Of a stretch of DNA of 64,000 bases, positions 7,972 to 17,318 are shown one piece after another. The notes below the pieces were generated by a model, which worked only from the letters and a program-made list of their open reading frames with translations, searched no databases and was not told the DNA's origin. A program made the position numbers and the translations under genes. Position 1 is the first letter of the stretch. Each line of letters begins with the position of its first letter. This stretch comes from Bacillus pumilus (GTDB lineage Bacteria > Bacillota > Bacilli > Bacillales > Bacillaceae): the NCBI RefSeq assembly GCF_024498355.1, contig NZ_CP101833.1:415001-479000 (forward strand). The letters are read 5' to 3'.

Positions 7972-9756
7972 TTGGGGGAATTAAATGAATCTGATCTGAA
8001 AAAACCGGTTGTCAATGTACTAGATTTTGGTGTGATTGCTGACGGGAAAACGGACTGTACAGCCAAACTCAATGAATGCTTAGAATGGACGAAAGCACAA
8101 GGCTACTCCCACGTCTGGCTGCCGAGTGGAACGTATCTGGTAGATGCGGTGTACAGAAGTGATCCATTTTTTCCTTTCCGGGGTGCAGGCATACGGGTGC
8201 CAAGTCATATATGCATTGAGATGGCATCAGACGCTGTGATAAAGGTAAAACCAAATGATTCGTGGGGGTATGCGGCCTTTTATATAGGGAAGGTTCAGCA
8301 TGTGACCATCCGGGGCGGGCGGATTGAAGGGGATCGTCATGAGCATGTGTACAAGTCACTCCCCGCTGAAAGAAAAACCCATGAGTGGGGCTTTGGCATA
8401 TGTATTGAAGGCGCCTCCCATGTAAATGTGAATCATGTGCAAATAAAGAATTGTACGGGAGACGGCATCATTGTCAGTCCCCACGGTTTATTGACACAGA
8501 TTGAATCGTACTCGCCGGCTTCGTCTATTCACATTTCTGGCTGCACCATCATGGATTCAAGACGAAACAATATATCGATTACAGGCTGCGATGGGGTCAT
8601 TGTCGAGGACTGTCTGCTGGAAAGAGCAGGAGTCAACGGGGTCGAGCCGAGAATGGGGATTGATATTGAAGGTTACGGAGAAAGTGCGATCAATATGGAA
8701 GAACCGCTGAATATTCAGATTCGAAATAACATCGTTAGAGGTGGTGCAGCAAGCTCCATTTATAACTTCAACGGCTATGGTGTGATCATTGAAGGTAATC
8801 ATACAGATAGCAGTATTTCCTATGGCTTCGCCACCGAAACAATCATTGCAAACAATTTGATCCGTGCAGTGGGAGGGGGCGTAACAAAAGCAGGGATTAC
8901 GAGCTTAGGTGTCTCGCTTGGTCAAACGGAAAACAATGTGATCATTATTGGCAATATGATTGAGGGGTTTGAAAAAGGCATTGATGTGAGGGGAGACAGC
9001 GTTCACATCACAGGCAATAAGATCAGTCTTTTTGAAGATGCGGCAGTGTCCGTTTACATGGCGAATCGCATTCTAATAGAAGGAAATCATATTGAATCAG
9101 GGACGAATACACGCCTGAGAAGCACATCCCTGCGTATCTATCAATCGGATAGCGTCGTCTTTTCAAACAATACGATCTACTCTGTCATCGATGCGGCGAT
9201 GGTGAGAGGAACGAATATCCTGATCCAGCACAATCAATTCAAAGAATTCAGCAGAGGGATATGGGTACAGGAGGGAGAAGCTGGGATCAACGGCAATCAC
9301 TTTATTCAAGAAGGGCAAACGCAGCTCACGTCTTCGTATACGATCAGTGTTACAGGAAATGCAAAGGCTTTCATATGGCAGAATCGCTTTAAGCACTACC
9401 AAAACTACGCTGTATACAGCAGCACGACGGGGCCTTTAGAAATTAAAGATAATTCCTTTGAAGAAACATCCTTATATGTAGTGATGTATATTAAAAATGG
9501 CTCACCACAGATTGGAGATAACCGCTTTTATTTAAATCGTTCGATCGGCCAGCCGACGGCGATTTTTATTGACCAAGCCGCATCGGCACGTGTGCTGCGG
9601 AATAATATCATCAATCTATCTCCTCAAAAGGCGATTGCCATTCGCACAACGTCTTCAACTCATTCTGTTATCGCCCATAACATGCTGGAGCGCAGTCAAT
9701 TGATGACACATACGACGGACCGGCTCATCGGAAATATTGAAATTGATACACCGTAA
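7972..9756 (+). CDS. Right-handed parallel beta-helix protein (pectate lyase/epimerase superfamily)
   Basis: 594 residues. The N-terminus NVLDFGVIADGKTDCTAKLNE is the hallmark of the Pect-lyase_RHGA_epim (Pfam PF12708) family. It is followed by many short repeats of the type I.GN.I/V..N.I spread along the chain, as in a beta-helix. An ATG at 7948 is in frame, but AAGGAGGG at 7957-7964 lies 7 bases before TTG 7972, which I take as the start. No signal peptide or membrane segment is seen, so it is either cytosolic, a spore-coat protein or exported by another route. Substrate unknown; polysaccharide lyase or epimerase activity is possible. Monocistronic. Confidence 0.75.
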   Translation: MGELNESDLKKPVVNVLDFGVIADGKTDCTAKLNECLEWTKAQGYSHVWLPSGTYLVDAVYRSDPFFPFRGAGIRVPSHICIEMASDAVIKVKPNDSWGYAAFYIGKVQHVTIRGGRIEGDRHEHVYKSLPAERKTHEWGFGICIEGASHVNVNHVQIKNCTGDGIIVSPHGLLTQIESYSPASSIHISGCTIMDSRRNNISITGCDGVIVEDCLLERAGVNGVEPRMGIDIEGYGESAINMEEPLNIQIRNNIVRGGAASSIYNFNGYGVIIEGNHTDSSISYGFATETIIANNLIRAVGGGVTKAGITSLGVSLGQTENNVIIIGNMIEGFEKGIDVRGDSVHITGNKISLFEDAAVSVYMANRILIEGNHIESGTNTRLRSTSLRIYQSDSVVFSNNTIYSVIDAAMVRGTNILIQHNQFKEFSRGIWVQEGEAGINGNHFIQEGQTQLTSSYTISVTGNAKAFIWQNRFKHYQNYAVYSSTTGPLEIKDNSFEETSLYVVMYIKNGSPQIGDNRFYLNRSIGQPTAIFIDQAASARVLRNNIINLSPQKAIAIRTTSSTHSVIAHNMLERSQLMTHTTDRLIGNIEIDTP

Positions 9757-9809
9757 TGGCTTGTGAAATCCCTTATTTTGGAGGTTCAGAAGGCGGTTGA
9801 CAATCATGT

Positions 9810-9867
9810 AAAAAGGGCATATAGTAATAATTATTTTTCATTTTTCGCAACATTTGCCCTTTTTTTA
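9810..9867 (+). terminator. Probable terminator of the beta-helix gene
   Basis: AAAAGGGCA pairs with TGCCCTTTT followed by a T-run. The loop is long (about 35 bases), so this is less certain than the others. Confidence 0.55.
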
Positions 9868-9955
9868 TTGTTAAAACCGATTAATTCAATCAGAAAAATG
9901 TATCTTATGAGGACTTCAGTTTGATATAGCAGGATATAGAAAGGATGAAGAACAA

Positions 9956-11281
9956 GTGTCTCAGCCGAAAAGGAAGCTCAAGCTAGGCGTATTCATCGCA
10001 GGAACTGGACATCATGTCGCCTCTTGGAGACATCCGAATGCAGTACCAGATGCAGCTATGAATCTTGATTACTTTAAACAATTAGCAAAAAAAGCAGAGG
10101 AAGGAAAGCTGGATTTGCTCTTTTTAGCCGACAGCTTATCGATTAATCAAACCTCTCATCCGAACGTATTAACGAGATTTGAACCGCTTACACTGCTTTC
10201 GTCCATTGCAGAGTCTACCTCTACAATTGGCTTAGCAGCAACAGCATCCACTACATACAGTGAGCCATTCCATATTGCGAGACAGTTTGCCTCACTTGAT
10301 CATTTATCAGGCGGCAGAGCTGCATGGAATGTGGTCACCTCTTCTATTGAAGAAACAGCAAAAAATTTTAGCGGAGAAGAGCATTTAGCGCATCACAAAC
10401 GATACGAGCGAGCAGAAGAATTCGTAGAGGTCGTCAAAGGCCTTTGGGATTCTTGGGAAGAGGACGCACTTGTGAGAAACCAAGAAACGGGAAAATTCTT
10501 CGAGTCTAGTAAGCTTCATGAGCTGCAGCACAAGGGTGAGTTCTTCTCTGTACGGGGCCCGCTCAACGTATCACGTACGCCGCAAGGACATCCGGTGATC
10601 ATTCAAGCAGGGTCTTCCGAAGATGGTCAAAAGCTTGCAGCCAAAACAGCTGAGCTTATTTTCACTGCCCAAAACGATCTCGATAAGGCGAAGGAATTTT
10701 ATCAAAGCTTGAAAGGGAAAGTAGAGGCTGCTGGACGTGCTAGAGAGGACGTCAGCATCATGCCGGGCATCTTCCCGATCATTGCCGATACAGAGGAAGA
10801 AGCAAAAGCGAAGTATGAAGAATTACAAGAGCTGATTGTTCCTGAGATTGGTCTAAGCATTTTGCAAAACTACTTAGGTGGTATTGACCTTTCCCAGTAT
10901 CCATTAGACGGGCCGCTTCCAGAGATTGATCCAAGCACGTCAAATGCGGTGAAAAGCCGCTTTGATCTTGTGATGAATATGGCGAGAACCGGCAACCTGA
11001 CCATTCGCCAGCTCTACCAATCTGTTGCCGGCTCTCGCGGTCATCATATTTTCATTGGAACACCGGAGCAGCTAGCAGATGTCATGGAAACGTGGCTCAC
11101 TGAGGAAGCAGCAGACGGCTTTAACGTCATGCCGCCATTATTGCCAGAAGGACTTGATGTATTCGTAGATCGCGTCGTCCCGATCCTTCAGGAAAGAGGC
11201 TTATTTAAAACAGAATACACAGGACAAACCTTACGAGAAAATCTCGGATTAACGCAGCCAAAAAATCGTTATACGACATAA
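9956..11281 (+). CDS. yxeK: FMN-dependent monooxygenase YxeK (S-(2-succino)cysteine cleavage)
   Basis: Class C flavin monooxygenase of the NtaA/SnaA/DszA family, 441 residues. Visible family motifs are FIAGTGHHVASWRHP at the N-terminus, LDLLFLADSL, ASLDHLSGGRAAWNVVTS (flavin-binding barrel) and HPVIIQAGSSEDGQKLAA. In B. subtilis YxeK cleaves the C-S bond of N-acetylated S-(2-succino)cysteine oxygenolytically, with reduced FMN supplied by a partner reductase. First gene of the operon; GTG 9956 follows AAAGGATGAAG. Function is assigned from family and complete operon context. Confidence 0.88.
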   Translation: MSQPKRKLKLGVFIAGTGHHVASWRHPNAVPDAAMNLDYFKQLAKKAEEGKLDLLFLADSLSINQTSHPNVLTRFEPLTLLSSIAESTSTIGLAATASTTYSEPFHIARQFASLDHLSGGRAAWNVVTSSIEETAKNFSGEEHLAHHKRYERAEEFVEVVKGLWDSWEEDALVRNQETGKFFESSKLHELQHKGEFFSVRGPLNVSRTPQGHPVIIQAGSSEDGQKLAAKTAELIFTAQNDLDKAKEFYQSLKGKVEAAGRAREDVSIMPGIFPIIADTEEEAKAKYEELQELIVPEIGLSILQNYLGGIDLSQYPLDGPLPEIDPSTSNAVKSRFDLVMNMARTGNLTIRQLYQSVAGSRGHHIFIGTPEQLADVMETWLTEEAADGFNVMPPLLPEGLDVFVDRVVPILQERGLFKTEYTGQTLRENLGLTQPKNRYTT

Positions 11282-11298
11282 GGATGAGGTGACTAACG

Positions 11299-11802
11299 TT
11301 GGGATACACTTTTCGTCTGGCAACAGAGGCAGATACAGAAGCGCTGCTTGAACTGACAACAAGAGCCTATGAGCCGATTCGTGAGCTCGGCATCCAGTTC
11401 CAAGCAGCACATGCAGATTTTGCTCTCGTTCAGCAAAATGTACAAAAGAATCTTTGCTATGTCATGGAAGAAAACGGGGAGATTTTATCCACCTTATCAC
11501 TCCGTATGCCTTGGGGAGAGCAGCCAGGACCGTTCGGCGTCCCGCACATCTGGTGGTTTGCCTCAGAACCAGCCGCTAAAAAAGGCACAGGCTCTGCCTT
11601 GCTGGAATGGGTTGAAACCGAAGTGCTAAGGGATACACTGAAGGTACCATATGTGTCTCTCGGTACAGCAGATAAGCATCCGTGGCTCATGGATATGTAT
11701 GAGCGAAAAGGCTACGTCAGAGCAGGTGAAAAGGATTTAGGCAAGGGCCATATCACGGTTTATTTTAAAAAACAATTAAGATCAGATATGACACAACCAT
11801 AA
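11299..11802 (+). CDS. yxeL: GNAT N-acetyltransferase YxeL (SnaB)
   Basis: 167-residue GNAT-fold acetyltransferase. The N-terminal FRLATEADTEALLELTTRAY is typical, and the acetyl-CoA loop is degenerate (PAAKKGTGSALLEWVE). In B. subtilis YxeL acetylates the amino group of S-substituted cysteines, preparing them for YxeK. TTG 11299 is preceded by AAGGATGAGGTGA. It lies 17 bases after yxeK. Confidence 0.85.
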   Translation: MGYTFRLATEADTEALLELTTRAYEPIRELGIQFQAAHADFALVQQNVQKNLCYVMEENGEILSTLSLRMPWGEQPGPFGVPHIWWFASEPAAKKGTGSALLEWVETEVLRDTLKVPYVSLGTADKHPWLMDMYERKGYVRAGEKDLGKGHITVYFKKQLRSDMTQP

Positions 11803-11824
11803 GAGGAAAGAAGGGTTTACGAAC

Positions 11825-12619
11825 ATGAAAAACAAAAAGTGGCTAGTCGTTCTATTTGCGGCAATGCTTGCGGTTTTAGCAGCTTGCGGCGGCAACAATC
11901 AAAGTGAAGGCAAAGACGAAAAAGTGTTAAAAGTAGGCGCAACAGGACAAAGTTATCCATTTGCTTATAAAGAAAACGGCAAGCTTGTTGGATTTGATGT
12001 CGAAGTCACAGAAGCGATTGCGAAAAAGCTGGGCTACAAACTAGACTGGCAGCTGAGTGAATTCAGCGGACTCATGGGGCAACTGACATCTGGTAAGCTG
12101 GATACAGTGTCAAACCAAGTAGCGATCACAGATGAGCGTAAACAAACGTTTAACTTTACAGATACGTACGCTTACGCAGGAACACAAATCATCGTGAAAA
12201 AGGACAACAACGACATCAAAGGTCTTGACGACTTAAAAGGAAAAACAGTGGCGGCGGTTCTTGGCTCAAACCATGCCAAAAACCTAGAGAGCAAAGACCC
12301 AGATAAGAAAATCAATATCAAAACATATGAAACGCAAGACGGCGTATTAAATGAAGTGGCAAATGGCCGCGTGGATGCTTACGTCAACGGACGCAGTGTA
12401 TTACTTGCTCAGATTGAAAAAACAGGTCTTCCACTGAAGATCGTAGGCAACCCAATTGTGTATGAAGAAGTGGGCTATCCATTTGCCAAAGATGAAAAGC
12501 ATAACAAGCTAAGAGAAGAATTTAACAAAGCCATCAAAGAATTAAGAGAAGACGGGACACTTAAGAAATTGTCTGAGAAATATTTCAAAGACGATGTCAC
12601 AGTGCCGATCAAAAAATAA
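11825..12619 (+). CDS. yxeM: ABC transporter substrate-binding lipoprotein YxeM
   Basis: 264-residue family 3 solute-binding protein. Signal peptide MKNKKWLVVLFAAMLAVLAAC ends in lipobox LAAC with the lipidated Cys near residue 21. The fold start KVLKVGATGQSYPFAYKENGK and VGFDVEVTEAIAKKLG are diagnostic. It presumably captures S-modified cysteine derivatives for YxeNO. A paralogue of TcyA in this window. Confidence 0.87.
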   Translation: MKNKKWLVVLFAAMLAVLAACGGNNQSEGKDEKVLKVGATGQSYPFAYKENGKLVGFDVEVTEAIAKKLGYKLDWQLSEFSGLMGQLTSGKLDTVSNQVAITDERKQTFNFTDTYAYAGTQIIVKKDNNDIKGLDDLKGKTVAAVLGSNHAKNLESKDPDKKINIKTYETQDGVLNEVANGRVDAYVNGRSVLLAQIEKTGLPLKIVGNPIVYEEVGYPFAKDEKHNKLREEFNKAIKELREDGTLKKLSEKYFKDDVTVPIKK

Positions 12620-12643
12620 AGACAGCGGCGGTGAACAGCAGAC

Positions 12644-13318
12644 ATGAATAACATTGATTGGCAGTATATGGTGACGGTTTTTCCGACCTTGATTCAATAC
12701 TTGCCGATAACGATCTTCATGGCGATTGTCTCCATGGTATTTGCCATTATCATTGGTGTGGTATTCGCTCTCATTACAAAAAACCGGATACCTGTCCTAT
12801 ACCAATTTGCCAAGCTGTATATTTCTTTCTTCAGAGCGGTTCCAACCTTGGTTCAGCTCTTTCTCATTTATTTTGGTCTTCCGCAGCTATTCCCTGCGAT
12901 GACCTCAATGGATGCCTTAACAGCGGTCATTATCGGATTAAGTATTAAAAACTCAGCGTACTTAGCAGAAATTTTCAGAGCGGCACTCAATTCTGTGGAT
13001 GAAGGGCAGCTTGAGGCCTGCCTATCTGTCGGCATGACAAGATGGCAGTCTTACGTCAGAATTATTTTCCCGCAGGCAATTAGAAATGCGATTCCAGCGA
13101 CGGGAAATACCTTTATCGGTCTTTTAAAAGAAACATCTCTTGCCTTTACCATCGGGGTGGCAGAAATGTTTGCACAAGGGAAGATGATTGCCTCGGCGAA
13201 CTATAAATACTTTGAAACCTATTTAGCCGTAGGGATTGTGTACTGGGTGCTGACCATCATTTATAGCTTCCTGCAAGACCTATTTGAACGAAAAATCAGC
13301 AAACCTTACCGGAATTAA
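12644..13318 (+). CDS. yxeN: ABC transporter permease YxeN
   Basis: 224-residue HisM/GlnP-type permease with about five hydrophobic segments and the EAA loop (EGQLEACLSVGMTRWQSYVR). Paralogous to TcyB. It forms an importer with YxeM and YxeO. Its stop codon overlaps the Shine-Dalgarno of yxeO. Confidence 0.88.
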   Translation: MNNIDWQYMVTVFPTLIQYLPITIFMAIVSMVFAIIIGVVFALITKNRIPVLYQFAKLYISFFRAVPTLVQLFLIYFGLPQLFPAMTSMDALTAVIIGLSIKNSAYLAEIFRAALNSVDEGQLEACLSVGMTRWQSYVRIIFPQAIRNAIPATGNTFIGLLKETSLAFTIGVAEMFAQGKMIASANYKYFETYLAVGIVYWVLTIIYSFLQDLFERKISKPYRN

Positions 13319-13330
13319 GGAGGTGTGGAC

Positions 13331-14077
13331 ATGATCAAGCTCACCAATTTGAAGAAATCATTCGGCGACCTTGTCGTCTTGGACGGAATCAATCTTGACG
13401 TACAAAAAGGGCAGGTTGTGGCCATTATCGGACCTTCTGGCTCCGGTAAATCAACCTTGCTGCGCTGTTTAAATTTATTAGAAACGCCAGATGAAGGCAC
13501 GATTGAAATTGGCGATGCGAAGCTGAATGCGTCCAAATATACACGTAAAGAAGCACATCACCTCCGTCAACAAACAGCCATGGTGTTTCAAAGCTATAAT
13601 CTATTTAAAAACAAAACAGCCCTACAAAACATTACAGAATCACTGCTTGTGACGAAAAAAATGACGAAACAGCAGGCGAATGAGATCGGTATGAAGCTAT
13701 TAAAGCAGGTGGGGCTAGAACAAAAGGCTGACAGCTATCCGGTCACGTTATCTGGCGGACAGCAGCAGCGGATTGGCATTGCCCGTGCGTTAGCTGTTGA
13801 TCCACATGCGATTTTACTGGATGAACCGACGTCAGCATTAGATCCAGAGCTCGTCTCAGGTGTGCTTCAGGTCATTAAATCCATTGCGATTCAAGAAACA
13901 ACTATGATCATCGTCACACATGAAATGGCGTTTGCAAGAGAAGTGGCAGACCATGTGATTTTCATGGCGGATGGTCATATTATTGAGCAGGGGACACCAA
14001 CAGAACTATTTGATAAAACGAAGAATGAACGAACAAAACGATTTATCCAAAAAGAAGCAGCGGCTGAAGAAGCATAA
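13331..14077 (+). CDS. yxeO: ABC transporter ATP-binding protein YxeO
   Basis: 248-residue ATPase: Walker A GPSGSGKST, signature LSGGQQQRIGIARAL, Walker [14 protein letters not shown]-loop IVTHEMAFA. GTG 13325 is in frame, but AAGGAGG (13317-13323) is 7 bases from ATG 13331, which is chosen. Completes the YxeMNO importer. Confidence 0.9.
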   Translation: MIKLTNLKKSFGDLVVLDGINLDVQKGQVVAIIGPSGSGKSTLLRCLNLLETPDEGTIEIGDAKLNASKYTRKEAHHLRQQTAMVFQSYNLFKNKTALQNITESLLVTKKMTKQQANEIGMKLLKQVGLEQKADSYPVTLSGGQQQRIGIARALAVDPHAILLDEPTSALDPELVSGVLQVIKSIAIQETTMIIVTHEMAFAREVADHVIFMADGHIIEQGTPTELFDKTKNERTKRFIQKEAAAEEA

Positions 14078-14111
14078 GCTGCTTTTTATTCTTAAGAGGG
14101 GTGAATGTCCA

Positions 14112-15269
14112 GTGAAATCAATAGGAAATGAAGCCTTAAACAAACGTTTAATTAACATTCGCCGAGCGCTTCATGAGCACCCAGAATTGTCATTTGAAGA
14201 ATATGAAACGACAAAGAAACTGCGCCGCTGGTTAGAAGAGGAAGGGATCACTGTACTCGATGTCCCAGCTCTTCAAACAGGGATTGTCTGTGAAATAAAG
14301 GGAGAACAAGAGGGACCGACAATTGCCCTGAGAGCCGATATTGATGCACTTCCGATTGAAGAAGCATCTGGCGAACCATTTGCTTCAAAGGAACCGGGCA
14401 AAATGCATGCATGCGGTCATGATTTTCATACAGCTTCGATTTTTGGTGCGGCGGTCTTATTAAACGAGCGTAAACACGAGATCAAAGGAACGGTCCGCAT
14501 TTTGTTCCAACCGGCTGAGGAGGTCGCTCAAGGGGCGAAACACGTCATAGAGGCAGGTGTTTTAGATGGGGTGGATGCAATTTTCGGTATGCATAACAAA
14601 CCTGACCTGCCAGTGGGCACCATCGGCATCAGAGAAAAAGCATTAATGGCAAGTGTCGATCGATTTGAAATCGATATTAAAGGAACAGGCGGTCATGCAG
14701 GGATTCCGAATCACACAGTGGATCCAATTGCCATCAGCGGGCAGATCACAAGCGCCCTCCAGCAAATCGTCAGCCGCCGCATTAGCTCATTGCATCATGC
14801 GGTTGTCAGCATTACACGTATTCAAGGCGGGACGTCATGGAATGTGATTCCTGACCGTGTCGAGATGGAAGGAACCGTTCGTACGTTTGAGCCAGAAGTG
14901 AGAGCGATGATTCCAGATCTCATGAAACAAATCGTAAGCGGGATTGCAGAAGGGTTTGGCGCAAAGGCAGAAGTGAGATGGCATCCCTATTTGCCTTCTG
15001 TGATGAATGACGAGCGCCTGACAAAGGTTGTAGAAGAAACGGCTGGTGCACTTGATCTCACAGTAGCACAGGCAGAGCAGTCACCCGGCGGAGAAGACTT
15101 TGCCCTTTATCAAGAGCGCATTCCAGGCTTTTTTGTATGGATGGGGACAAACGGCACCGAGGAATGGCATCATCCTGCCTTTACGTTAAATGAAGACGCA
15201 CTTCCAGTCGCTGCTGCTTTCTTTGCCGAGCTTGCCATTCGGGCTTTGGAGTCACCATCATGGAACTAA
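14112..15269 (+). CDS. yxeP: M20-family amidohydrolase YxeP (SndB), N-acetylcysteine deacetylase
   Basis: 385-residue zinc/manganese amidohydrolase. Metal ligands appear in MHACGHDFHTAS, in AEEVAQGA and near the C-terminus (WMGTNGTEEWHHP). The central lid domain (GTGGHAGIPNHTVDPI) is typical of the subfamily. In B. subtilis YxeP removes the acetyl group after YxeK cleavage, giving cysteine. The open frame extends upstream into yxeO, but AAGAGGGG fits GTG 14112. It overlaps yxeQ by 10 bases. Confidence 0.88.
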   Translation: MKSIGNEALNKRLINIRRALHEHPELSFEEYETTKKLRRWLEEEGITVLDVPALQTGIVCEIKGEQEGPTIALRADIDALPIEEASGEPFASKEPGKMHACGHDFHTASIFGAAVLLNERKHEIKGTVRILFQPAEEVAQGAKHVIEAGVLDGVDAIFGMHNKPDLPVGTIGIREKALMASVDRFEIDIKGTGGHAGIPNHTVDPIAISGQITSALQQIVSRRISSLHHAVVSITRIQGGTSWNVIPDRVEMEGTVRTFEPEVRAMIPDLMKQIVSGIAEGFGAKAEVRWHPYLPSVMNDERLTKVVEETAGALDLTVAQAEQSPGGEDFALYQERIPGFFVWMGTNGTEEWHHPAFTLNEDALPVAAAFFAELAIRALESPSWN

Positions 15270-16594
15270 CGAAACAGCTGGCAGAGGCTGTGCTTTCAGC
15301 TGATCCGCTGCAAGATCAGCGGGCCATACAAATGGCCAAAAACGGTCTATTAGACGCTGCGGCAGCAGCGCTTGCTGCGAAAGAGGATGAAGGGATTCAG
15401 AAGCTGATGCAGCTTGTTGAAAAAGAAGGCGGGGCAGCGCAGGTTCCCGTCATTGGACAGGGTAAGAAGATCAGCCGTCAATCCGCAGCAATGCTAAACG
15501 GCTACCTCATCCATGCCCTTGATTATGATGATGTGCATTCAGATGTGAGAGGACATCCAAGTGCGGTCATCATCCCGGCATTGCTTTCACAGCTGACAGA
15601 CGGCAAAGGATACGGCGAACGATTTTTAGCCGCCTACATAACAGGTGTCGAAGTGATGGCAAGGCTTGGCGAATCCATCGGCAAGGCGCATTATGAGCGG
15701 GGCTGGCATAATACCGGAACCCTCGGAGCCATTGCGGCAGTATGTGCTATCGGCTATTTGAAACAAGTCTCACGAGAAGAGCTGACAAAAGCGATCGGCT
15801 TTGCCGGAGCGCAATCATCCGGAATGCGAAAGCAGTTTGGCTCTGATATGAAACCATTACAAGCTGGCTTAGCCGCTAAAACAGCCGTGTGGTCCATGGA
15901 TTTAGCTTGTTCAGGTTTTGGCGGGAATGAATCGGTTCTTGATGGGGAGAATGGTTTCTTTTCACTCTATGGAGATCAGGAGCTGGCGGAAAAACGGTTG
16001 CTAGAAGGCTATGGTTCTATATGGCGCATTGTCACGCCAGGGTTATGGTTCAAAGTATATCCGTTCTGCTCCGCCGCGCACCATGCAGCAGAAGCGATTG
16101 AATTTTTGGTGAAAGAACGCCCTTCCATACAGAATCAGATTGAACAGGTCGACGTCATTTTTCCGCCTGGCGGAGATGCGGCGCTCACGGAGCGGACGCC
16201 CTTGACTGGAGAAGAAGGACGATTCAGTGTCGAGTACGTCATCGCACTTGCGGTGTTTGGACACACTTTATCACTGGATGCCTTTACGAAAAAAACCATT
16301 TCACCCGAGATGCGGACATGGATGAAGCGGGTCAGCAGAGGATATGATCAAACAATAGACCCCCATCCAGACGCTGTCCCAAAAGGACGCTTTACCATTG
16401 TGAAGCTCACCTTATCTGACGGCACCACCATCAGCAGGCGGGTCGATATCCCGCGGGGAGCACCCGGACACGCATTATCGAAAGAAGACATCATGCAAAA
16501 GTTAAGCAGTGTCATAGACGCATCACATGCACAGCAGATCCTACAAGCAATTGAAGCGGCAAACGACTCTTCTTATCTGCAGCTGCTGGATTAG
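15260..16594 (+). CDS. yxeQ: MmgE/PrpD-family protein YxeQ
   Basis: 444 residues of the MmgE/PrpD family, which includes 2-methylcitrate dehydratases. Typical stretches are LNGYLIHALDYDDVH, NTGTLGAIAAVCAIGYL and GFAGAQSSGMRKQFGSDMKPLQAG. It is the last gene of the operon. Its exact step is unknown; it may act on the four-carbon acid released from the succinyl adduct. Followed by a terminator. Confidence 0.85.
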   Translation: MELTKQLAEAVLSADPLQDQRAIQMAKNGLLDAAAAALAAKEDEGIQKLMQLVEKEGGAAQVPVIGQGKKISRQSAAMLNGYLIHALDYDDVHSDVRGHPSAVIIPALLSQLTDGKGYGERFLAAYITGVEVMARLGESIGKAHYERGWHNTGTLGAIAAVCAIGYLKQVSREELTKAIGFAGAQSSGMRKQFGSDMKPLQAGLAAKTAVWSMDLACSGFGGNESVLDGENGFFSLYGDQELAEKRLLEGYGSIWRIVTPGLWFKVYPFCSAAHHAAEAIEFLVKERPSIQNQIEQVDVIFPPGGDAALTERTPLTGEEGRFSVEYVIALAVFGHTLSLDAFTKKTISPEMRTWMKRVSRGYDQTIDPHPDAVPKGRFTIVKLTLSDGTTISRRVDIPRGAPGHALSKEDIMQKLSSVIDASHAQQILQAIEAANDSSYLQLLD

Positions 16595-16599
16595 TAAGG

Positions 16600-16631
16600 A
16601 AAAGGCTCATCAATCGAGATGAGCCTTTTTT
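16600..16631 (+). terminator. Terminator of the yxe operon
   Basis: AAAAGGCTCAT pairs with ATGAGCCTTTT, followed by T-residues. Confidence 0.88.
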
Positions 16632-16645
16632 AATGGATTCAATTA

Positions 16646-17098
16646 TTATTCTGCAAAAGAGTCAATGCCTTCTATGATTTCGCAAAGAAGATATTCAAAG
16701 AAGTGGTCTTTGGCGTAAATGGTATTATTCTCATATGGAGACCAATTAAGCACTGAGCACTCGCCATCTTTCATTTGGTTTGTGTCTAGTACCATCATAT
16801 AAGGACCGTGATTGACTATGACCACATAGCCTTCAGGAAGACCTTGTTCTTGAAAAGTACGAGTGGCCTCAATGACAGGTGATTCTTCAATTTCACTAGG
16901 TGAACCGCCCTCAATATGAATCCCTAAAATCCCGCCTGTTCCAAACTGTTTGATATACCATTTATAACTATCGGGAAGCGTGACATTTAATTCTTTTTCA
17001 ATATAGGAGACTTCTTCATCAGTCAAAGAACCATAAATGACACTGTCCTCATCTTGATATTTTTTAAAGTAATGTAGAATCATATCTTCAACTAACAT
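16646..17098 (-). CDS. SMI1/KNR4 (SUKH) domain immunity-like protein
   Basis: 150-residue acidic protein. The SUKH-1 core is visible as LTDEEVSYIEKELNVTLPDSYKWYIKQFG near the N-terminus and the C-terminal DTNQMKDGECSVLNWSP, which matches B. subtilis YobK, the immunity protein for the YobL toxin. The open frame runs further upstream, but AAAGGTGGG lies 5 bases before ATG 17098, and the resulting length equals YobK (about 152). No LXG or other polymorphic toxin gene is next to it, so it is an orphan immunity gene or has another role. Divergent from yclJ. Confidence 0.8.
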   Translation of the reverse strand: MLVEDMILHYFKKYQDEDSVIYGSLTDEEVSYIEKELNVTLPDSYKWYIKQFGTGGILGIHIEGGSPSEIEESPVIEATRTFQEQGLPEGYVVIVNHGPYMMVLDTNQMKDGECSVLNWSPYENNTIYAKDHFFEYLLCEIIEGIDSFAE

Positions 17099-17318
17099 GT
17101 TGACCCACCTTTTACAACGCCTTATCGAGGAATTTTCTTCATTTCCCCCCCATTCTAACATTTTATTGGATGATGCATCCAACGCCATCAAAAAGTATGA
17201 ATAAAAGATGACCAAACCATGATAAGTTCATGAAATCGTTTGAATCCAATTGAGATTTGAGAAGGAACATGTAAAATAAAGCTACATAAAGAAAAACAAG
17301 CAACAGCGGAGGCTGATG

